From Martinezella tropici (GTDB lineage: Bacteria; Pseudomonadota; Alphaproteobacteria; Rhizobiales; Rhizobiaceae), in NCBI RefSeq assembly GCF_003287875.1, contig NZ_QMKK01000024.1, positions 62,001-126,000 on the forward strand: a DNA stretch of 64,000 nucleotides, written 5' to 3'. Shown here one piece after another: positions 56,435 to 64,000 of the stretch. Numbering within the stretch: the stretch's first letter is position 1; the number at the start of each line of letters is the position of its first letter. The notes beneath the pieces are model-generated. The model saw nothing but the letters and a program-made list of their open reading frames with translations. It did not search any database and was not told the origin of the DNA. Both the position numbers and the translations under genes were made by a program.

Positions 56435-57055
56435 ATGTCGGAAAACGAGTTAACAAGCGGTGACTTCACCGAGCAGAACGAACCTTTCGCTCTTTTCGCG
56501 GCCTGGCTGCGCGAAGCGGAGACCACGGAGCCGAACGATCCGAACGCGGTCGCCTTGGCAACGGTGGATAAGGATGGATTGCCAAATGTCCGCATGGTTC
56601 TTCTGAAGGGTTTTGATAGCGACGGATTCGTCTTTTATACGAACTTCGAAAGCCAGAAAGGTCAAGAAATTCTTTACCACAAGAAAGCGGCCATGTGTTT
56701 CCACTGGAAATCGCTGCGCCGCCAGGTCCGCCTGCGCGGCGTGGTTGAAGTGGTGAGCGACCAGGAAGCGGATGAGTATTTCAAGACCAGGGCGCGGGGC
56801 AGCCGCATCGGCGCCTGGGCTTCGAAGCAGTCCCGCCCGCTCGAGGGCCGCTTTGCATTGGAAAAGGCGGTTGCCGAATATACCGCCCGCTATGCTATCG
56901 GCGACATTCCCCGCCCGCCCTATTGGTCCGGTTTCCGCATCCGACCGCTGTCGATCGAGTTCTGGCATGACCGGCAGTTCCGCCTGCACGATCGCATCGA
57001 GTTTCGCCGCGAGGTGCCGGAAGGCGCCTGGCAGAAGGTGCGGATGTATCCTTAA
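56435..57055 (+). CDS. pdxH: Pyridoxamine 5'-phosphate oxidase
   Basis: A 206-residue FMN enzyme that oxidises PNP or PMP to pyridoxal 5'-phosphate. [53 protein letters not shown] and [17 protein letters not shown] form the FMN and substrate sites. The C-terminus [20 protein letters not shown] and RLHDR is typical. ATG at 56435. It ends in the same CTTAAG as the convergent deacetylase gene, so the two stop codons overlap. Confidence 0.96.
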   Translation: MSENELTSGDFTEQNEPFALFAAWLREAETTEPNDPNAVALATVDKDGLPNVRMVLLKGFDSDGFVFYTNFESQKGQEILYHKKAAMCFHWKSLRRQVRLRGVVEVVSDQEADEYFKTRARGSRIGAWASKQSRPLEGRFALEKAVAEYTARYAIGDIPRPPYWSGFRIRPLSIEFWHDRQFRLHDRIEFRREVPEGAWQKVRMYP

Positions 57056-58116
57056 GATCCATGCCGTTTCTCAGGCCCCATCAATCGCATGGGAATGCCG
57101 GAGGCAAGTGCCGATGCATAGCGGGGCTTCTGGTAATGGCCGTTCAGCGATAGCCGCGGCAGGAACGTGGCCTCTGTGCCGTTCGCCGGCATGATCGTGC
57201 CCGGGCGCGTCGTGACGCCGACGGAAAAGCCCAGTTCTGCCGCGAGCCTGCCCTCGCGTGGCGATACGGCTTCAAGCGTGCCGTAAGGATAGGCGATCGA
57301 GATCGGCCGCCGTCCGGTGATATCGGCGACATAATCGGCCGAAAGCGCCATTTCTGCCGCTGCCTCCGCCTCCGGCAGCCGCGACAGCGCGCGATGGCTT
57401 ACCGTATGCGCGCCGAGCGAGGCGAGGGGATGGCGAGCGAGCTGCGTCAACTCGCCCCGATCCATGATCGATGCGCGGACGATATCGAGCGGTTCCAGAC
57501 CGTGACGGCGGGCAAGCGCGTCGATCCGGCCGACGGCTTCGCTTTCATCGTGGCCGTGAACGAAGGCGGCGAAGCGGGCAAATGCCGCATGCTTATGGCT
57601 TTCCTTGCCCAGCGGCAGGAATTCGTCGCCGGAGCCGAAATCGAATGTCAGCCGATCCAGCCGGACGAGCAGCTCGGCGAGCGTTTCCCACCATATGCTG
57701 TGGCTCCGCTCCGAGAGCCCCTGGGCAACGAAGACGGTGAAGGGCGCACCGTGACGGGAAAAGACCGGCAGGGCGTGATCGAGGTTGTCCCGATTGCCGT
57801 CGTCGAGCGTGAAGGCGACAAAGGGCGGCTTGCCGGCGGCATTCGCCAGTCGCGCCGGAAGAGCGTCAAGAGCGATGAATTCATAGCCATCCTTTTTCAG
57901 CCGCGCGATCGCTCGGTCGAGAAAATCAGGTGAGACCTCGAGATGTGCATTGGGCGTAAAGCGGCGGGAAAGGGCAGGGCGGACATGATGAAGAGTGAAG
58001 ATGGCGCCGAGGCCGGCAACGTCGCGCATCAGGCCGGCACCCTTCAGAATTGCGGCAGCTTCCAGCCCGCTGGAAATCATCCTGCGCTTGAGGCGGACCT
58101 TGATGCCCTGTTCCAT
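57052..58116 (-). CDS. Polysaccharide deacetylase family protein (NodB-like fold)
   Basis: A 354-residue carbohydrate esterase 4-type protein. [20 protein letters not shown] holds the first Asp pair, and [17 protein letters not shown] holds the H-x3-H zinc site. The fold ends with [19 protein letters not shown] (usual family motif RPP/YG). The substrate is probably a surface polysaccharide or cell-wall sugar. No clear signal peptide. ATG at 58116. It is convergent with pdxH, overlapping by 4 nt. Confidence 0.9.
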   Translation of the reverse strand: MEQGIKVRLKRRMISSGLEAAAILKGAGLMRDVAGLGAIFTLHHVRPALSRRFTPNAHLEVSPDFLDRAIARLKKDGYEFIALDALPARLANAAGKPPFVAFTLDDGNRDNLDHALPVFSRHGAPFTVFVAQGLSERSHSIWWETLAELLVRLDRLTFDFGSGDEFLPLGKESHKHAAFARFAAFVHGHDESEAVGRIDALARRHGLEPLDIVRASIMDRGELTQLARHPLASLGAHTVSHRALSRLPEAEAAAEMALSADYVADITGRRPISIAYPYGTLEAVSPREGRLAAELGFSVGVTTRPGTIMPANGTEATFLPRLSLNGHYQKPRYASALASGIPMRLMGPEKRHGS

Positions 58117-58343
58117 GCGGATCGACCCCGTTGACCAACGTCAACGCTCTAGCGCATCCCCGTTAAACCTTACTGAATCTTTGCCATAATTTCCAATGCG
58201 TTAATGGTTATTTTACCAGGAACGGCAAAATTGAAGAACTATCGAGGCTGTTGCCTCAATATCGCACCGGTATCAGGCTTTTTGTCGCAAAATCATACAG
58301 GGATTGATGCGGTGTGTTGGCATTCTTTCGGTTGGGGACAATT

Positions 58344-59642
58344 ATGAAAAGACTTTTGATGGCTCTGTCTGCGGCCGTCTTGCTGCTGAGCGCTCCTGCG
58401 GCGAGCTTTGCCGGCAGCGCCTATTTCATCATGGATGCGAAGACCGGCAAGGTACTGGCATCAAGCAATGCCGATGACCTCAACCATCCGGCATCGCTGA
58501 CCAAGATGATGACCTTGTACATGACCTTCGAGGCGATCCATCGCGGCAAGCTCAGCTGGAGTACGAGAATACCGGTATCGCGTTTTGCCGCCGCCAAGCC
58601 GCCGACCAAGCTGGGCCTCAAGCCCGGTAGCACAGTGACCGTACGCGAAGCAGTCGATGGCATGATCATCAAGTCCGCCAATGACGCGGCAACCGCCATG
58701 GCGGAGGCCCTCGGCGGCAGCGAAAGCGGCTTCGCCCGGCTGATGACGCAAAAGGCGCGGGAAATCGGCATGCGCCGCACCACCTTCCTCAATGCTTCCG
58801 GCCTCCCGAACATGCAGCAGTGGACGACGGCCCGCGATATGTCGACGCTCGCCGTCGCGCTCATCAACAACTACCCGCAGGAATACCGGCTCTTCTCGCA
58901 GTCGAGCTTCAGCTATCGCGGCCGTAGCGTTCGCGGTCACAACAATCTGATGTATCGCTATGAAGGCATGGACGGCATCAAGACCGGCTATACCAATGCC
59001 TCCGGCTTCAATCTCGTCAGCGCAGTGCGTCAGGGCAATCGCCGCGTGATCGGCGTTGTCATGGGCGGCGCCACGGCGCGCGGCCGCGATGCGCTGATGG
59101 CATCGCTGCTGGATCGCTATATCCCGAAGGCAACCCCTGTTCCGTCATCGCGCCTGTTTGCAAGTGTCGGCGGCGGCAAGGTTCCGCAGCAGGTCGAAGT
59201 GGCTTCCGTCTCCGACGATGTTGCCGTGGATGTCGACGCCCAGACCACCGCGACGACGACGCCGGCGCCGGCGCGCAAGCGCGTCGAGGTCGTCCCGATG
59301 GCATTTGCCGCGGCCTCGAACGTCACCGTACCGATGGATCGCCCGGCTGCGATGGATGAGATCCTCGTTGCCAACAAGCCGGCGGCGACGGGCAGCTGGC
59401 AGGTGCAGATCGCCGCGACGCCGACCGCGCAGGCCGCCAAGGATCTGCTGTCCGAGGCCAAGTCCAGGGCCGGCAATGCGCTTGCCAACGCGTCACCCTA
59501 CACCGAAGCTGTCGGCAAGGGCGGCAACACGGTCTATCGCGCCCGATTCGTCGGTTTTGCGAGCCGCGACGATGCGAATTCCGCTTGTTCCGCTCTGAAG
59601 CGCAAGGATTTCGATTGCATGCTGCTGCCGAGCAAGGGCTGA
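58344..59642 (+). CDS. D-alanyl-D-alanine carboxypeptidase (PBP5/6 family) with C-terminal SPOR domain
   Basis: A 432-residue peptidoglycan enzyme. Signal peptide KRLLMALSAAVLLLSAPAAS; catalytic motifs SLTK (near residue 52), SAND (near 112) and KTGYTNASG (near 216). A Thr/Ala linker (about 290-350) leads to a SPOR domain (GSWQVQIAATPTAQAAKDLL to the end), which binds denuded glycan at division sites. It trims the terminal D-Ala of pentapeptides in the periplasm. ATG at 58344 is chosen for its signal peptide; 58314 is in frame upstream. The 227-bp region before it is its promoter. Confidence 0.94.
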   Translation: MKRLLMALSAAVLLLSAPAASFAGSAYFIMDAKTGKVLASSNADDLNHPASLTKMMTLYMTFEAIHRGKLSWSTRIPVSRFAAAKPPTKLGLKPGSTVTVREAVDGMIIKSANDAATAMAEALGGSESGFARLMTQKAREIGMRRTTFLNASGLPNMQQWTTARDMSTLAVALINNYPQEYRLFSQSSFSYRGRSVRGHNNLMYRYEGMDGIKTGYTNASGFNLVSAVRQGNRRVIGVVMGGATARGRDALMASLLDRYIPKATPVPSSRLFASVGGGKVPQQVEVASVSDDVAVDVDAQTTATTTPAPARKRVEVVPMAFAAASNVTVPMDRPAAMDEILVANKPAATGSWQVQIAATPTAQAAKDLLSEAKSRAGNALANASPYTEAVGKGGNTVYRARFVGFASRDDANSACSALKRKDFDCMLLPSKG

Positions 59643-59661
59643 GCATAGTTCCAATTCGATA

Positions 59662-59705
59662 AAGTCGAGCCGGCGGGGCAAACTCTGCCGGCTCGACTTT
59701 TTTGT
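59662..59705 (+). terminator. Rho-independent terminator after the carboxypeptidase gene
   Basis: A 14-bp perfect stem: AAAGTCGAGCCGGC (59662-59675) and GCCGGCTCGACTTT (59688-59701), with a 12-nt loop and following T tract. It is 20 nt after the stop. Confidence 0.95.
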
Positions 59706-59749
59706 AGGAATCGTTCATGTTTGTTGAGAACATAAGAGGAACGATATCG

Positions 59750-60055
59750 ATGCTGTCAGATATGATGAAGCAATTCGAAGCGGCTTCGGCAACTTATGCC
59801 GCCGATAACGGCCTGGACCGCGACGACGACTGGTTCGTCCTGAAACTCCAGGAGGAAATGGGCGAGCTGATTCAGATCTGGAACAAGATCACCGGCCGGG
59901 GGCGCCGCAAGGGCATGAGCGAGTCCGAGCTGGCAACGGCATTGGCCGACGAGACGGCGGACGTGCTCGGCCACATCCTTCTCTTCGCACACCGCAACGG
60001 CCTCGATCTCAACGCCGCGGTCGAGCGAAAATGGCGCTTCCGCCCGCACGAATAA
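59750..60055 (+). CDS. MazG-like nucleotide pyrophosphohydrolase
   Basis: A 101-residue protein. KLQEEMGELIQIWNK has the EExxE motif for Mg2+, and ADETADVLGHILLFAHRNG supplies the second acidic helix (ExxD), as in MazG/HisE-type all-alpha NTP pyrophosphatases. It probably removes non-canonical nucleotides. ATG at 59750 is favoured for matching MLSDMMKQFEAAS; ATG at 59717 with AGGA upstream would add 11 residues and start within a few bases of the terminator. It is convergent with tldD. Confidence 0.82.
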   Translation: MLSDMMKQFEAASATYAADNGLDRDDDWFVLKLQEEMGELIQIWNKITGRGRRKGMSESELATALADETADVLGHILLFAHRNGLDLNAAVERKWRFRPHE

Positions 60056-60080
60056 GACCCGTACGAATAGGGAAGGCGGT

Positions 60081-61496
60081 TTAAGCCTTTGTGCCACCGA
60101 CGGTGATCTGGTCCATCCGCAGATGTGGCTGACCGACGCCGACAGGCACCCATTGGCCCGCCTTGCCGCAGTTGCCGATGCCGGTATCGAGTTTCGTGTC
60201 GTTGCCGATCATCGAAACGCGCTTCATGGCATCCGGCCCGTTGCCGATCAGCATGGCGCCCTTGATCGGCGCGCCGATCTTGCCATCCTCGATGAGGTAG
60301 GCCTCCGTGCAGCCGAAGACGAATTTACCCGACGTGATATCCACCTGGCCGCCGCCGAAGGAGACGGCGTAGATGCCCTTCTTCACCGAGGCGATGATCT
60401 CGTCCGGCGTCTTGTCGCCGCCAAGCATATAGGTGTTGGTCATGCGTGGCATCGGCGTATGGGCATAGCCCTGGCGGCGGCCGTTGCCGGTTGCCTTCAT
60501 GCCCATCAGCCGCGCATTCTGCCGGTCCTGCATGTATCCGACGAGCTTGCCGTTTTCGATCAGCACGTTGTAGGCCGAAGGCGTGCCCTCGTCGTCGATG
60601 GTGATCGAGCCGCGGCGGTTCTCGATCGTGCCGTCATCGACGACGGTGACGCCGGGAGCGGCCACTATCTGGCCCAGCAGCCCCGCGAATGCCGACGTCT
60701 TCTTGCGATTGAAATCGCCTTCCAGCCCGTGGCCGACGGCTTCGTGCAGCATGACGCCCGGCCAGCCGGAGCCCAGCACGACGTCCATCGTGCCCGCCGG
60801 CGCCTCGATCGCCTCGAGATTGACCAGCGCCTGGCGCAGGGCTTCGTCGGCGCCGTGATGCCAATTGTCCTGTGTGACGAAATCGCCGAAGCCGATGCGC
60901 CCGCCGGTGCCGAAGGAGCCGGATTCCTGCCGGTCGCCGTCACCCACGATCACGGAAATGTTGATGCGCGTCATCGGCCTGACATCGCGCACGCGATGGC
61001 CATCGGCGCGAAGGATGTCGACTACCTGCCAGCTCGCGGCGATGGATGCCGTCACCTGGCGCACCTTGTCGTCCTTGTCGCGCAGATAGCTGTCGATCCG
61101 CTGCAGGAGCTTGGCCTTTTCCTCGAAGCCCGGCGTGCCGATCGGGTTCTCGTCGCCGTAGAGCACCTTGTTGGTGCGCTGTGGTGCGGCCGCATAGGAG
61201 CCGGCATAACCCGAAGTGACCGCGCGCACGGCATCGGCGGCGCGTTTCAAGGCGGCTTCGGAAAGATCGCCCGCATGGGCATAGCCGACGGCTTCGCCGG
61301 CAACGGCGCGAAGGCCGAAGCCCTGTTCCGTGTTGAAGCTGCCGCCCTTCATCCGGCCATTGTCGAATGTCAGCGATTCTGCCTGGACATGCTCGACGAA
61401 GAGCTCGCCGTCATCGGCGCCAGACAGCGCCTCGGCGACGATGCCGCGCAGCTTGGCTTCATCGGCATCGAAAAGGGTAAGGAGATCGGTATTCAT
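60081..61496 (-). CDS. tldD: Metalloprotease TldD
   Basis: A 471-residue TldD/PmbA family protease. It has the zinc motif HEAVGHGLEGDFNRKKTSAF (HExxxH), N-terminal FVEHVQAESLTFDNGRMKGG, GYAHTPMPRMTNTYMLGG and the C-terminal CGKAGQWVPVGVGQPHLRM. With PmbA it forms a heterodimer that degrades unfolded peptides and matures microcins. PmbA is not in this window. It is downstream of the IalB gene by 62 nt. Confidence 0.95.
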   Translation of the reverse strand: MNTDLLTLFDADEAKLRGIVAEALSGADDGELFVEHVQAESLTFDNGRMKGGSFNTEQGFGLRAVAGEAVGYAHAGDLSEAALKRAADAVRAVTSGYAGSYAAAPQRTNKVLYGDENPIGTPGFEEKAKLLQRIDSYLRDKDDKVRQVTASIAASWQVVDILRADGHRVRDVRPMTRINISVIVGDGDRQESGSFGTGGRIGFGDFVTQDNWHHGADEALRQALVNLEAIEAPAGTMDVVLGSGWPGVMLHEAVGHGLEGDFNRKKTSAFAGLLGQIVAAPGVTVVDDGTIENRRGSITIDDEGTPSAYNVLIENGKLVGYMQDRQNARLMGMKATGNGRRQGYAHTPMPRMTNTYMLGGDKTPDEIIASVKKGIYAVSFGGGQVDITSGKFVFGCTEAYLIEDGKIGAPIKGAMLIGNGPDAMKRVSMIGNDTKLDTGIGNCGKAGQWVPVGVGQPHLRMDQITVGGTKA

Positions 61497-61558
61497 GGAT
61501 CAGTGCTCCGTTCAGAGCCGATGTAGGCTTCGCATCGCGCAAGAGCAAGCCCATCGCG

Positions 61559-62182
61559 TCAGGGAAGCGCGTCGTAGCCGTCCGCAAAGCCCTTCAAGTC
61601 CACAGGAATGCCGATGCCTTCCTCCGGCGACTGGAAGACGATGAAGGTTGCCGTCGCGCCGCTGCGCAGCGTCTTCAGCAACTCGTCCTCGAGCACGACC
61701 TCGGCATAGCAGCCATCGGAGAAGCAGCGCACGAAATAGGCGCGGCCGATATCCTTGCCGTCGATATTGAGGCCGAGACCGTTCGGCAGCAGCACGCCGA
61801 GCGGCGCAAGCACGCGCAGGATCTTCGACTTGCGATCGGCCGTCTTCAGCACGACGACGGAAAGACCGATTTCCGGGCGGTCCTCGGCGATGACATTCTG
61901 CATCAGCGCGCATTGCTCGGTCGAGGCGCCGGCCGGCTTGTCGCAGACGACGGACCATGCGCCGTGGCTGGAGCGTACCGTACCCGGAGGTTGCGGAACC
62001 TGGCTCGTGGGAACCTGCTGCGTATGCGGTTGCGGCTGGCCCTGCTGTTGGGGCTGCAATTGTTGGGTCTGCTGCGCCGGCGGCTGAGTCTGTTGCGCCT
62101 GCTGCGCCCATGCGGGTACCGCGGCTGCAGCAGCAACGCTGCTGGTGACAAGCAAAAGCCGGGCGAGGGAACGAAAGCCCAT
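61559..62182 (-). CDS. Invasion-associated locus B (IalB) family protein
   Basis: A 207-residue secreted protein. Signal peptide MGFRSLARLLLVTSSVAAAA then a Gln/Pro-rich linker (residues 28-66), and an IalB domain with SSHGAWSVVCDKP, CALMQ, RVLAPLGVLLPNGLGLNIDG, YFVRCFSDGCYAEV and FIVFQSPEEGIGIPVDLKGF. Four cysteines likely pair. IalB is linked to host cell invasion in Bartonella. Function in rhizobia is not known. ATG at 62182 with AGAGG upstream. It is upstream of tldD on the same strand. Confidence 0.93.
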   Translation of the reverse strand: MGFRSLARLLLVTSSVAAAAAVPAWAQQAQQTQPPAQQTQQLQPQQQGQPQPHTQQVPTSQVPQPPGTVRSSHGAWSVVCDKPAGASTEQCALMQNVIAEDRPEIGLSVVVLKTADRKSKILRVLAPLGVLLPNGLGLNIDGKDIGRAYFVRCFSDGCYAEVVLEDELLKTLRSGATATFIVFQSPEEGIGIPVDLKGFADGYDALP

Positions 62183-62518
62183 GGAAACCTCTAGATTCGA
62201 ATCAGTGCCGCTATTGTTGAAGCCCAGGCCGGCAAATGAAAAGCCCCGGCTGCTGGATTCCAACCGACTACGGCGGAAATACGACGTCTACCCCATTTTG
62301 TCCCGGCGGCGCCATGGACCATCATGCAATTTTTCGTATGATGATGAAATGCTTGCCATGTCCGGGGCAGGCATGGGGGATATTCGCGCAAAAATGCCGC
62401 ACTAACAAATCTCTTGAGTTGTTGCGGAGCATCCCAAACTGTGGTTTGAAGCGCAATGGATTGTAGGGATACTGCGTTTGAGGAAGATCTGGGATCAAAC
62501 GCTGGAGGGAGAGACATC
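62183..62518. other. Intergenic region between ialB-like gene and coxB
   Basis: About 336 bp between divergent genes. It has no convincing coding frame (a 76-codon plus-strand frame from 62236 lacks family resemblance and a ribosome-binding site). It should contain promoters of both flanking genes. The strong GGAGGGAG before coxB lies at 62503-62510. Confidence 0.55.

Positions 62519-64000
<1,482 letters not shown>

Noticed and set aside
60123..61526. 467-codon open frame opposite tldD
   Set aside because: Antisense shadow; tldD carries its full motif set on the other strand.
62236..62466. 76-codon plus-strand frame upstream of coxB
   Set aside because: No Shine-Dalgarno, unusual Cys/Met/Pro composition and no family resemblance; most likely the coxB promoter region.

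Overview
The window is 64 kb of a GC-rich alphaproteobacterial chromosome, almost certainly Rhizobiaceae and probably Rhizobium sensu stricto. Signs of this are the bioMNY biotin transporter operon, a BA14K-family protein, DUF1217, DUF6101-like and DUF1344 proteins, an IalB-like protein next to coxB, and three copies of a RIME-like intergenic mosaic element. Most of the content is core chromosome: glyS, purD, tex, cfa, ubiA, sua5, dxs, xseB, tlyA, aroC, ribB, fabI, pdxH, dac, tldD and coxBA. I see no rRNA, tRNA, CRISPR array, prophage or intact insertion sequence.

Layout. 1-9.7 kb: the glyS 3' end, a DUF523 gene, a chemoreceptor, a secreted small protein, purD, tex, cfa and a lipoprotein. 9.9-24.3 kb: an outer-membrane MipA/OmpV protein, ubiA, a GNAT, a DUF6101-like gene with a structured leader, a seven-repeat DUF1217 protein, an FtsK without membrane segments, a MOSC gene and a GntR/HutC regulator that share a perfect palindromic operator, a GlcD-like FAD oxidase with sua5, and an ACT-domain gene. 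24.5-27.2 kb: a cobalamin riboswitch leading into a two-gene Rieske oxygenase/reductase operon of glycine-betaine-demethylase type (gbcAB-like). 27.2-33 kb: a GH25 protein, a BA14K protein, a CorA/ZntB transporter, and an acyl-CoA dehydrogenase with an enoyl-CoA hydratase behind a palindromic operator.

33-44 kb: an rRNA/tRNA methyltransferase pair (rlmD-like, tlyA), a DUF4424 gene, a second chemoreceptor with a CheR-docking tail, a GAF-GGDEF diguanylate cyclase, then dxs, pirin, xseB and a histone-deacetylase-like gene. 44-50 kb: a thioesterase, bioMNY, a YcaQ-type DNA glycosylase and a small accessory islet (renal-dipeptidase-like gene and GNAT). The right edge of the islet is marked by a second, truncated copy of the 3' end of ribB. 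50-64 kb: ribB, aroC, DUF1344, a phosphoglycerate-mutase-like gene, fabI, a DnaJ-like gene, pdxH, a polysaccharide deacetylase, a DD-carboxypeptidase with SPOR domain, a MazG-like gene, tldD, an ialB-like gene, coxB and the start of coxA.

The most notable system is the B12 riboswitch at about 24.53-24.82 kb. Its aptamer is followed by an 8-bp hairpin that buries the Shine-Dalgarno of the Rieske oxygenase gene. This predicts that B12 represses an oxygen-dependent N-demethylase. The logic would parallel the B12-independent isozymes MetE and NrdAB, here perhaps replacing a corrinoid-dependent methylamine or betaine demethylation route. All functional assignments come from reading the sequence; no database search was run.
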